DNA of 64,000 nt from Antedon mediterranea (taxonomy: Eukaryota; Echinodermata; Crinoidea; Comatulida; Antedonidae). The position numbers were made by a program, and so were the translations under genes. Position 1 is the stretch's first letter, and each line of letters begins with the position of its first letter. The DNA lies in the NCBI RefSeq assembly GCF_964355755.1, contig NC_092670.1, forward strand, positions 17,111,201 to 17,175,200, in the 5' to 3' direction. Shown in pieces: positions 48,701 to 57,482 of the stretch. The notes beneath the pieces were generated by a model. It worked only from the letters and a program-made list of their open reading frames with translations, ran no database searches and was not told the DNA's origin.

Positions 48701-50554
48701 AGTAGACTTTGTCCCGACATCTGAAATTAATTTGATTACATTTTTATGACATAATTTAAATTATCTAAAAATTCTTTTAAAAAGTTCTAATCAGTTCTAA
48801 TCTATTACTAGTATACAAATAATGAATGTTTATGAGTGCAATGGTACAAATAATGGCACGAAGTGAATGATGAAAGGTTATATCAACGAGGCAAAGCCGA
48901 GTTGATATAACCTTTCATCATTCACCAAGTGCCATTATTTGTACCATTACACGAATACAAAACATTCATTATTTGTTTTATATAACATCTAGACGTTGAA
49001 TAGTGCGTACTATTGCACGCCATGTGACCCACATTCGTCCAATCAAATGACAGGAATTTATATAGGTGTTATATAATATTGTTTATTTAATGAATGGATG
49101 GTGGATATTTAAATAGAGGTTGTACCATTTAATATCTGTTCTGAATGTGTATTGTGCTGTCACATAATCTCAAGTCTCTCCACGTGGCAACCATTCTCAA
49201 TCATTGATAATAGCATTGTTTTATCTTTTTGCACATGTTGCCACTGATTGAGTTAACATTAACAATGGATTGGTTGACAATTGTTTTCTCTCCACGTGGC
49301 AAACCTATTTCACAAACTAATCAATAATTTCTAAAGAATTTAATGCACACCAGGACAGAATGATTAATTCTGCTTGACTTAATACGAGTATCTGTAGTAT
49401 ATTATTGGAAACTATATATTAAAAGGTTATATAGTAATAGTAACAATATTCATACAAGTAAATTTTAGTACAGCACTTGTTTTTATTTGGGTTATTAACG
49501 ATGACTTCTGAACAGATGTGTAATATGATATCATACTGTAGATTATCTTTTAAGCATACTAAAATATAGATATAATTATATATACTAAAGAAATGTAACT
49601 AAATGGCAATCTGTATAATAATTATAATGACTGACAAATCAAATACTGCAAAATAATTTACAGTATTCTTTACATTATTACATTTTTTTTTTTGACATTT
49701 TTTACAGCAAAACTGAATACCTGATTTGTTTTTTTACCATAAAGTACAGTATACATACCATGGAGGAAAAAAAAAATGTTTTACCTCCATGATACATACT
49801 GTACATATTTTAACATTTAAATCACTCATCCATGTGAGGTCAGATTCAAACAATGATTTGAGTACACTTACTGTCTTGGACGGACATCAGGTAACGTTCT
49901 ATTTAGTGCAACTCTGTCGCTTGCCATTAAATTAAATTCATTTATCTTAAAAAGTCTGTCTGACTCTGCTTTATTTTCTTGTTCTATGATTACTGGCTTT
50001 CCCATTTCGCCAGGTGCATCTAAGTTGATTTGGCGTGGAACATCTAAAGAGAAGGCAATTATTATTTTGCTTCTTAAAATTAAGAAACAGTACCTGGAAT
50101 AATACTACTTCATAAGATAAGTTTACTGTACTTAATTATTAACAATAATAATTTGTTAAGCCAATACTTTTTACGAAGCCCTTTGAATTTTGTTTGTCTC
50201 AATTGTTTTTTAGGTCTAGGTTACTTTAGGCTAGAGGCTTTTTAAATCATTCATACCATCAAAATGGTCTCCCATATTTTTCTAGTTGTCTCCTCTATCA
50301 TAATTCTTAACAATAAGAATGTATTCAATCTTTAGATTCTTACCTATTTGTTTTTTATCTTCTGGTTTTCTATATACCCATTCATTTGCATTCTCAACAA
50401 TACGTTTCACTAGATTGGGATCGTTTTCACTTGCTTTTTTGCATGTAGGTCCTATACAAGGAGCAGAGTAGTACAGTACAGCCACTACATCAATAAAAAC
50501 CCAGATCATAGAGGTTGCAATGATCAACTTACACTGTCTCCTTTTCGAAATCAT
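36702..50554 (-). CDS. GALNT1/13: polypeptide N-acetylgalactosaminyltransferase, GALNT1/13 type, complete, 10 exons plus an alternative exon
   Basis: Exons: 50554-50344, 50043-49872, 48720-48554, 47846-47639, then either 46792-46619 or 46454-46284, then 44052-43935, 43610-43293, 42961-42863, 42726-42595, 36836-36702. The product is 577 or 576 residues (human GALNT1 is 559). It is a Golgi type II enzyme that adds GalNAc from UDP-GalNAc to Ser/Thr, starting mucin-type O-glycans. Visible features: a short basic tail, a membrane anchor at residues 9-31 ([20 protein letters not shown]), the GEMGKPV stem motif, the metal-binding DSH at 232-234, [18 protein letters not shown], and a ricin-type lectin domain (about 446-577) with three C-L-D and three Q-x-W motifs. 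N-terminal and lectin sequences match GALNT1/13 better than other GALNTs. A 5' UTR exon probably ends at the acceptor near 50608. Confidence 0.96.
37111..37242. mobile_element. MITE, family B, copy 2
   Basis: Ends AACTCTCCCAATACTGGA and TTATTGGGAGAGTTGACTGT. It shares GAAGGTCCCAAATTTTT with the copy at 16284-16425. Confidence 0.7.
38149..38558. mobile_element. MITE (family D) split by a SINE
   Basis: The left arm AAGGCCAATTTACACAGATG (about 38149-38185) pairs with the right arm GTTTGTGTAAATTGGCTTTT (about 38538-38558). The SINE at 38201-38530 sits between them. A likely related, uninterrupted copy is at about 55083-55245 (TTACCACTCTTCTGTG, AAATTGGTC). Confidence 0.55.
38201..38530 (-). mobile_element. 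tRNA-Ser/Leu-derived SINE, minus orientation
   Basis: The reverse complement starts AGTGAGTGGCCGAGCGGTTA, an A-box typical of Ser/Leu tRNAs, followed by a B-box-like GGGGTTCGATGC. It ends in a CAATT-type short repeat. CTTATTG flanks both ends as a 7-bp target duplication. Unlike a true tRNA it has a body of about 300 bp and no cloverleaf 3' half. Confidence 0.85.
38558..38712. mobile_element. MITE, family A, with internal 15-bp palindrome
   Basis: Starts TTAAACTGTGTCTACACTAT and contains GTGCCCAAATATAGTAG and ATGGGCACATCACATG. Near the right end a perfect inverted repeat, GCATAGAGATATTAT / ATAATATCTCTATGC with a 7-base loop, interrupts the CACATAAAG motif, which is duplicated on its two sides. 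Confidence 0.7.
39220..41797. repeat. 53-bp satellite with 212-bp higher-order periodicity, about 40 copies
   Basis: The unit contains CTATCTAGCAGAATAGCAAG and GGTTCTCCACAATACATTG. The marker variant GCTAAATAGATAAGG recurs with its core at 40781, 40993, 41205 and 41417, exactly 212 bases apart, and AAAATCAAGGCTG recurs at the same spacing. Four monomers therefore form a higher-order unit in the right half. The left half is less regular. The array is interrupted by a SINE at 40069-40395. It lies wholly inside the GALNT intron. Confidence 0.95.
40069..40395 (-). mobile_element. tRNA-derived SINE with L2-like tail, inserted in the satellite
   Basis: The reverse complement begins TGGCGCAGTGTGTTGGACG (A-box-like), has GGTTCGAATCC (a perfect B box), and ends GTAAAGCGCC...GGGCGCTATATAAATC, a tail type shared by many SINEs mobilised by L2-like LINEs. 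ATCTA on both sides may be a short target duplication. Satellite monomers continue on each side. Confidence 0.85.
42157..42496. repeat. 42-bp tandem array, about 8-9 copies
   Basis: The unit contains GGTAGCCATGTCTCCTAGAA and GTACATTGACTATCTAGCA, with AAAAG or GAAGG at the joint. The second half matches the junction ACATTGACTATCTAGCA of the neighbouring 53-bp satellite, so the two arrays share ancestry. Transitional sequence at 41800-42155 has isolated CTATCTAGCAGAA words. Confidence 0.95.
44239..44402. mobile_element. MITE, family C
   Basis: The left end TACAGTAGTAGAATCCCTCC and the right end GAGGTTCTACTGTAC are inverted repeats. The interior has AAGGGACACTTATATTAAGG and GGGGGACACTTTTC. Located in the GALNT intron between the alternative exons and exon 44052-43935. 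Confidence 0.7.
46284..46454 (-). CDS. GALNT1/13: GALNT alternative exon 5a (proximal to exon 6)
   Basis: 171 bp, flanked by TTCATTCAG and GTAGGC, entering and leaving in phase 2. It encodes [18 protein letters not shown], then [20 protein letters not shown] and GDPTQPVR. It is homologous to, and in the same phase as, the exon at 46792-46619. In known GALNTs this segment is in the catalytic domain between the DxH and WGGEN motifs. Only one copy is needed for a normal protein. The donor is weaker than that of 5b. Confidence 0.9.
46619..46792 (-). CDS. GALNT1/13: GALNT alternative exon 5b (distal)
   Basis: 174 bp, flanked by TAACCTGTAG and GTAAGG, also phase 2 to 2. It encodes [20 protein letters not shown], then [20 protein letters not shown] and GDPTEPVR. 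It is one codon longer than 5a. Both copies keep every residue expected of the segment (C-P-x-I-D-V-I-S-D-x-T-F, G-G-F, W, P-V-R) and neither has a stop, so both look functional. Confidence 0.9.
48816..48975. mobile_element. 160-bp near-perfect palindrome
   Basis: The left arm includes CAAATAATGAATGTT, GTGCAATGGTACAAATAATG and GAAAGGTTATATCAAC, and the right arm is its near-exact complement. The centre lies about GAGGCAAAGCCGAG. Located in GALNT intron 2. A shorter relative is at 55763-55865. It is most likely a MITE with almost no interior. Confidence 0.85.
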
Positions 50555-50608
50555 ATTTATTTTTTTTAAGGTCTCAACTAACCAACAAATACTGGACACC
50601 AAAGCCTG

Positions 50609-51965
50609 TAAAAAATCATTCAAAGGTCAAATTTTAGTATGCAAATTAACATTATGATCATATATAAACAAAATGAGGCAAACCACCAATAAATGACTGT
50701 GAGATATCATGTCCAACTTCATGCAGACATGCACTAAATAAATAGGATTAATGTGACAAAAATTGTTTTGTTTATTTTAATTTTATGATAAATCATATAA
50801 CATTTTTTCTTTTCACCATTAATCTTATTCTCAGTATATTTTTTTTGTCTTTTTTTTGTGAGGTTCACTTACCTTTATTTAATTTCAAAACATGATTATT
50901 TTGATAAATAAACATTCTTATTATGCTTTACTTGTTGTGTATTTGTTTATTTAAAATATATAAATTTAATAATAAATTAAATATATTAACTTGTTTCCTC
51001 TTACATCTAATCTTAAAAATCTCTGTAAGAGATCATTCATACACATATTCTAATTGACATTCTCTCAGTCCCATCACTTCAGTACTGCTGCATTTGATAT
51101 TTAATTAATTAAATATTATAAGTGTAGGCCTATGTTACGATGAGTCTACTGGACTCGTCTAGCCTGTAGTAAGCAGCTAAAGCTAGGCTACCTAGCTTTC
51201 CACTAGGCCTAGGCTAGATAGAGGCCTCTATTGGCTAGGAGGCCTTTTAGGCCTAGTCTACCAAGCAACCTGCTATCATAGCTAGGCCCTACACTAGATA
51301 GAGGGCCTGCTGGATGGATGATCCGAGGGCCTAATTAGCAGCTAGGCCTAGGCTAGGCTAGCCTTAGTCCGAAGCGAAGGTATTATTATTTTAGTCTATA
51401 CTATTCCAATACAATTTCTTCCATTATACTTACCTAACATTCACATTTATGAGGTACGATTACTTGTATATAGTGTTATTTACAACATGAGTAGTGTTCC
51501 CGTTGTCCGTTTCAATAAATTTACTAACTTCCGCAGGAGGTGGTGGTGGACATGTTATTTTTTATCTTGCAATTTACACGTCACGTACACGACTCAGACA
51601 CACGGCGGCCGGACGTCGTAATCGAGAGAGCAGAGCAGTAACGCACCACATCCACAGAGGGCAGCAGAAGAAATCGAGCGAGCAAACGGAGTGAACTCGC
51701 TTTCACGTTTCATTCTTTTCTACACAATGCTAGGACGTTTTACTTTTATTTTTGGTTTGCGTCAAAAAGTGAAAATGATTGTAGACCTGTATTAGTCCCT
51801 GGTGTTCAGCGCATATTTTTGACCAGTTTGTCGCACGTGTTACAACTACACGATGACATGTAAATTGGAATATCAACTACTGGCCAATCACATACTGAGT
51901 TTATGATATAGGCACGTGGTTGGCGGACACGACGAGTTTACTCTAGAATTTTAGGAGAGAAAAAT
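50609..51965. promoter_or_regulatory. GALNT 5' region and promoter
   Basis: The acceptor near 50608 shows that an untranslated exon lies farther right. An AGGCCTAG island occupies about 51125-51365. From about 51590 to 51700 the sequence has CpGs (CGGCGGCCGGACGTCG), a likely start region shared by GALNT and anything transcribed to the right. No TATA box is evident. Confidence 0.4.
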
Positions 51966-52038
51966 GCGGCCGGGCAGCGGTGATGACATGCTGCTGACGA
52001 TGGGTAAAAAACAACTTCTCAAAAGTGTCCGGACAATA
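51966..52038 (+). other. possible orphan first exon
   Basis: After GAGAGAAAA an ATG opens M-R-P-G-S-G-D-D-M-L-L-T-M-G-K-K-Q-L-L-K (positions 1-20) and runs to a donor, ATAG|GTAATGG. I found no convincing downstream exon: the only nearby acceptor-like site overlaps, in antisense, the last EEF1B2 exon. It could be a divergent transcript from the GALNT promoter. Confidence 0.25.
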
Positions 52039-52234
52039 GGTAATGGCTATTATATTTATAAATCAACATGCTAGTAGTTAATACTCTACTACTCTATATA
52101 GGCCTATAGATGATTATTAGTTATTGTATTAATTGTCGTATTCGATTGGGAACTTTCGTTGTCAACGTAAAGATTCGTTGAGTACTTTTTGTATTCGAAT
52201 ATATAGATATAGATAGATGTATATAGATTAAAGA

Positions 52235-52620
52235 TGTATTGTCACCCAAAAACATGAAAAATGAAGATTTAGAAAATCGTACTATGAATAGGCAATTTTG
52301 TAGCCTTAAAGTTCCAACCCACAGCCAATTTGACTATTTTTTGCTTTAAATTACATTTTTTTGGTCAAAGTGAATAAATATTATGTAATATTATGCAACA
52401 TTAAAATGGCTTATGCAACAAAAACATTTATATATCTTTAAGCTGTCAGTCTAAATAATATATATATAATATATAACTTTTCTGGCTGTTTACTTTATCG
52501 TTTTGATTTAGCTTTTCGCTTTTTTTTTGTATCTCCAATGAGATCCAGCCACTGATACCCACAGCATTGTCATTTTTTTCAGTAATTTGCCTTTGGATTT
52601 ATATATATACTGTATATAAC
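52235..52620. repeat. composite dispersed repeat, copy 2
   Basis: The left part (52313-52435) matches 4258-4412 and the right part (52497-52610) matches 18525-18645. Finding both here side by side suggests they are parts of one longer mobile element. No coding potential was seen. Confidence 0.6.
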
Positions 52621-52794
52621 ATTGAATGTAAAAGCATCTCAAAACATACTAGTATATTGGATACTTTTTGTTTAGTTGTTTGAGTGCAACTGTTGAAAGT
52701 TGAATACTATACACTAATTACATCATTTTATATTGGTATACAGTACATTGCAAATAAACAAATACAAATTGAAACAAAATCAGTAAATTCCATG

Positions 52795-52800
52795 TTTATT
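52795..52800 (-). terminator. EEF1B2: EEF1B2 polyadenylation signal
   Basis: AATAAA on the minus strand, about 100 bases past the EEF1B2 stop codon, in AT-rich sequence. Confidence 0.7.
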
Positions 52801-52897
52801 AATTCAACTTGCATTTGAACATACTAATCTAATAATATTTTTGTAGGCGCATCATTCAGCAGCTTTACTGCTCTGCACAGTTGGCAATTCAGAACAT

Positions 52898-55800
52898 TTA
52901 GATCTTGTTAAATGCTGCAATATCCATACTTTGAATCTGAAAAAAAAAAAACAGAATTGTGTTCATTAAATTAATTTCTTCTCATTGCATCATTTTAAAT
53001 CTGCTAATTAATTCCCTGAAATATAACTTGAAACAACAATTTGATAAAAAACATGATCCAAAAAAAATGATTTATCTCAAAACAATTATTTTAAGGAAGT
53101 CCGATTAAATTTGTCTTTTAAAAAAATAAGAATGGAATCAAAATAATTGTATGCATTTTCTTGGTATGTATAAATAAATGATACATTGTTTATTAAACTT
53201 ACATATTCATCAAATTCCAATATTTTTTCTTCCAAAAAATCTGTACTTATTTTATCATCTTCTACCACACATGAAATCGTAAGTTTTTTAATTCCATAGG
53301 CAACTGGCACAAGTTTACCTTAAAAAAAAATATTTTATTTTAAACTGATATATTTTATAAACGGAAGCTGGATTCATCACCTAATTTCATTACACACTAT
53401 CAAACTAGTTTGACAAAAAAGTGTGATGTGCCCAAATATGGTGGTGATGTGCCCAAATATGGTGGTGATGTGCCCAAATATGGTGGTGATGTGCCCAAAT
53501 ATGGTGGTGATGTGCCCAAATATGGTGGTGATGTGCCCAAATATGGTGGTGATGTGCCCAAATATGGTGGTGATGTGCCCAAATATGGTGGTGATGTGCC
53601 CAAATATGGTGGTGATGTGCCCAAATATGGTGGTGATATGACATCGTGTCCATATAGATGCATCACGTTCTTTTGTCACTTAAAATTTGACTGTGAAACA
53701 TGTTCATGTTTCAATGTTCAACTTTATTTTAGGTTGTCGTATGTGGGTTCATTCCACTTTTATTTCTTCAACCCTTCTCGGGACAGATGTTATATGTACA
53801 ATATTTTGATCAAGAAATAATACACATACACACAGTGGCGTAACACAGATGCCCGAGGCTTCTGGTTTAGGAACACTCCAATGCCAGAGGCCTCGGGTGT
53901 TTTTAGCCTTTTTTCGACATGTTTTAATGCCTGATCATCCCTCTTGGCACTGCTCAGGGGCCGCCCATAAGCTCCAGGCCCCTGGGTTTAGCCAGTGAGT
54001 GCTCATAGCTGGTACGCCACTGCATACATACTTTTCTATCTCTACTACTGTATCAGTTTTATTTGTCTACAATATTTTAACAATCTAATTAATTTGTATA
54101 AAGTCAATTGCCAACCTGTTCCCCATAGTAATCCATCAGCTTCTATAGATCGTACACGTTTTTCCAACTCCTTCATGTCTGTTTCATCATCCCACTTGAA
54201 TAAAATTAAATTGTTTACATGTTTACATCTGGTTTTCATTTAAAAAACATATTTGGATGTACTTTTTTACAATTGTAATTGTGTGTGTATTTGAATGCAG
54301 AGAGTTGGTTGTTTATTATTAAATCTAACCAGATTTCCGAGGATAATCATAAGAGAATAATTTATATTTATGCATTTTCAAGGGATGATATTTTTCTCAA
54401 AGGATTACATTTTCCCAAAGTGCGCAAGCAGGCAATATCTCAGTTGTATAATATTATACTGATTATACACTTACCGGTTTAACGTCCAAAATAATATTAG
54501 ATTTGGCAATCAAAGTAGGTTCTGGAGAAAAAAAAAAGGCAAAAATAACATTTTATTGATTTGGTTCAGCATTATATATGATTATGGAGGATAGGTATAC
54601 TAGGTGCAGTGCCAGGGCCAAAATGTTAAAAAACGTATATACAATTTAATTTAAAGAAAAACTGAAGAAAAACAAGGGTGCAATAAAAATGGTCTTGATT
54701 TAATGAAGATGACTACCACCATCAGACAGCCACAACTCCCATTAGACCAGTATAAGTCCCATGGTTGAGCACATTGTTAATTAATTTCAGTATTACCAAC
54801 ATCATAATGTGCTAATCAGCATAGTTTATCAGAATCTGGTAAAGCTGTATTAAGCAATATAATCATTTGTTAGCTTTTGATTGTTTTTGTAATATTTATT
54901 TAGTACTGTAGTTCAATTTCGTACTTCAAAATTATTAAGTTAATGCAAAATAATTAAGAATACTATTTTTTAAATTTCTTTGGCCTATTTAACAGTATTT
55001 TAACATTGGCCTATATCACTTCTGCAATTTGATGTATTTTTCTCATTGTCTTAATTATGTCAAGGAAAATTAATTTCCATTTTTTAAGTTGACCAATAAA
55101 CGAGCAGTAACTGTAAGCAGAAAAGCGTGTGCTTTTCCATGTAAAATTTGCATCTATCCGAGTGCTCAACCGCCTGTCTGCACATATTTTATGCAAATAG
55201 TCACTTACCGTTACCACTCTTCTGTGTAAATTGGTCTTAACACTACAGTACATATATAAATATAAAAGAGCAAATGAAAATTACTTTTAGCTTTCTTGGC
55301 ATTGTATGCCTCTAATCTTTCTTGCTTTAACCTTGCCACTTCTTCTGCATCCTAAAAAAAAAAACACCATAAAACCGTAAAAGTATAATCATTTTTGTTA
55401 ATTACATGTTATGTTTTTACAATAACATAGGCATTCATAATAGATAAAAACGTTGCTTTTTTAGGTCTAAATAAACATACCTCATCATCATCTGAGCCGA
55501 ACAAATCATCATCGTCATCATCATCATTTTTTCCATCACCTGCAGGACCATACTCCGAAGCTGGTTTCTTCACACCTGGTAGACTGCCAAAATCCTTACT
55601 GTAAGATTTTACATGATTGTACCAACGAGCAACATGAACTAAGTCTGCACCTGGGCTCTTACCTACCGCGTGGAAAATGACAACATCGGCCTGTGAAGGT
55701 ACATACCTAAACAAAATTGCATTTTGTGTTAAACATAGTAGTATTCTATATTACACAAATATAAATGTTTTTGAGAAAAATGGCACAAATAATTTTATGA

Positions 55801-56855
55801 GTTGAAAGATGAAAATAAAACATTTCATCTTTTTCACCAACTGAAATTATTTGTGCCATAGCAGGAATATAATACATTATTATTATATATAATCTTTATT
55901 ATACATTATTTTATAACCTAGAAAGAGGCCAAGGCTTAAACCATTTGATAAGGCAGCAATATCAATCAATTGGATGAAAAGTAGAACAATTATAGATAAT
56001 CTCCGGAAATACCCCGAAACGCAATAAACAGTTATTTTTTTATGTTTGACTGGTCACAAAAATCGTATATTGTTCAGAGAAATAAAGCCAAGTGCTAGGC
56101 CTAGATAGATGGTTAAACTCGCAATGCATTTGAAGCGCGAAAAGTGTACGGTTACCAAGCTGTAAATACTATTGAGCCAATAGTAAATTTAATAATTTAA
56201 ATCAAAACATTAATAAAAATTATGCAAACCCTAACTTAATAACAGTATAATAATATAGCACTGGAATATTTGCAATTAAAATGACTTTCAAGGATGAACA
56301 ATACATCTAGGATAATTAAATAAAGCAAATAGGCACGGCGGCCTTGCCCTTGGCTTTTATGTAATCCGAAAAATGTCACGTGCTACATTTAACTTACAAG
56401 AACCCTTGCACGTGGTCATACTAGCTACGGTAATCATTCTGCCAACGCATTGGACTGGTGGTAATCCGTGGTAGGTACTGCTACTGAGTAGGGTTATATT
56501 TTATGATATTCATGCTAAAAATAGCCTAGCTAGTCACGTCTAGGCCGAGTAGGAGGAATAGGAGTAGGATAATAATAAAACTAAACTAAAGCCTCATCAT
56601 CCCTCTCTTCAACACACTACCTAGTTCTAGGCTTCCTCCCTACAGGCGGCCTCTAGCCTCTTTCTACTACTAGAGTAGAGTCTATTTTAGTACACTACAG
56701 TAGTTTAGTATAGTCTATAGATAGGCCCTCTAGCTAGTAGAATTAAACCTAGCCTATACATACGGTTATTCGTACCCTTCAATATAACTTTTTTGTGCGA
56801 GAAACTCGTTCAGTGCTTGAAGACCAGTCTTGTTTTTCAAATCACCAAATCCCAT
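52898..56855 (-). CDS. EEF1B2: elongation factor 1-beta (eEF1B-alpha), complete, 7 exons
   Basis: Exons: 56855-56776, 55706-55481, 55351-55285, 54521-54475, 54194-54116, 53318-53203, 52936-52898. All are in phase, 217 residues (human 225). The protein is the GDP/GTP exchange factor that recharges eEF1A during translation elongation, in the cytosol. The N-terminal GST-C-like part begins [19 protein letters not shown] and includes [16 protein letters not shown]-rich linker contains LFGSDDDE, a typical CK2 site. AKKAKKPTLIAKS and DVKPWDDETDM mark the start of the exchange domain, and [19 protein letters not shown] and the invariant C-terminus AAFNKI follow. The catalytic lysine near the C-terminus is retained. 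Intron 5 carries a hAT-like MITE and a MITE-derived minisatellite. Introns are otherwise ordinary. Confidence 0.98.
53390..53693. mobile_element. MITE, family A, expanded into a 21-bp minisatellite
   Basis: The left end CACTATCAAACTAGTTTGAC and the right end TTTTGTCACTTAAAATTTGA are family A ends, though the outermost AAGCTCTGTC bases are lost. Between them, at about 53417-53637, GATGTGCCCAAATATGGTGG recurs with a 21-bp period about ten times, almost without error. The period is a multiple of three, so several frames on both strands stay open. These are not genes. Confidence 0.9.
53833..54022. mobile_element. hAT-like non-autonomous element with 8-bp target duplication
   Basis: Ends CAGTGGCGTAACAC and GTACGCCACTG are inverted. 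CATACACA (53825-53832) and CATACATA (54023-54030) flank it as an 8-bp duplication with one mismatch. These ends and that duplication length are hallmarks of hAT elements. The interior includes CAGAGGCCTCGGGTG and has no transposase. Confidence 0.85.
55083..55245. mobile_element. MITE, family D, intact-length copy
   Basis: The right end GTTACCACTCTTCTGTGTAA then ATTGGTCTTAA and the left end AGTTGACCAATAAACGAGCA resemble the arms at 38149-38185 and 38538-38558. Located in an EEF1B2 intron. The match is partial. Confidence 0.45.
55763..55865. mobile_element. palindromic element related to 48816-48975
   Basis: ATGGCACAAATAATTT on the left pairs with AAATTATTTGTGCCAT on the right, with imperfect arms meeting near AAAACATTTC. 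The same TGGCAC/ACAAATAAT words occur in the longer palindrome in GALNT. Confidence 0.7.
56510..56765. promoter_or_regulatory. AGGCCTAG-type island in EEF1B2 intron 1
   Basis: CTAGGC, AGCCTAG and CTCTAGC words are dense up to about ten bases from the donor of EEF1B2 exon 1. A smaller patch follows at 57112-57145 on the EXOG side. Confidence 0.35.
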
Positions 56856-57482
56856 CTTGTCTGTTTTGCTGCACGACGGCGAATGACCAAACTAGATAAA
56901 GAACCGAGAGAACCGGACCAACCCAAAAAGCCACGTGTATATTGTATGGAACGCCGTTTGGGCCTTGTGTATATTTTTTTCGCACCAACCCATTCTTTAT
57001 ATAGCGCCACCTTGTGGTTGTTTAGTTCAGACAATACTTACAATACAACTGGAATTTCCACACCGAAAAGTTCTTTACAGTATGTACAGTTAGTCCCAAG
57101 TAGAGTGTAGGCAAGTATAGACTAGTGACTACTAGGCTAGCCTATATCAAACAAGGTCAGGGAGGTTAAATAACCAATATTATCCGTAATATAGAATACC
57201 TCTTCTTTGTCTTAGTTATTAATATATAGTTATTATTACATTATATTATGATGCTGCTTTACCAATGATAAATTGAAGTGTATATTATTGGTTATATACT
57301 TTTTAAAGTACGGTAATACCATTCATTTTTATTCATTTGATTTGTTTATCACATAGTATAATTGTAATTATAAATTGCTCTCACAGGTTACTAATTTGTG
57401 CTACCTTCAATACACCAAAATCCCTGGGTCACCATTTCACAGAATTGTCAATAAAGTAGCTGACCTTCATAAAACAAAAAGT
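56856..57482. promoter_or_regulatory. divergent EEF1B2/EXOG promoter region
   Basis: The EEF1B2 start (56855, minus) and the EXOG start (57483, plus) are 627 bases apart. An acceptor ending at 57386 shows that EXOG has a further 5' exon within or near this interval. The stretch around 56880-57010 has CpGs and GCGCCACCTTGTGG, a CTCF-like word. No TATA box was seen. Confidence 0.45.

Noticed and set aside
52853-52945. Ankyrin-like or downstream exon for the orphan ATG at 51966
   Set aside because: It is the antisense of the last EEF1B2 exon, which encodes the invariant AAFNKI end. The apparent plus-strand acceptor is coincidental.
53377-53820. Overlapping open frames with a 7-residue repeat
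   Set aside because: Same explanation, for the 21-bp array. It lies in an EEF1B2 intron.
56793-57110. Plus-strand 105-codon frame over the EEF1B2 first exon
   Set aside because: Its start is antisense to EEF1B2 exon 1. It might overlap an EXOG 5' exon, but no junction supports its being coding.
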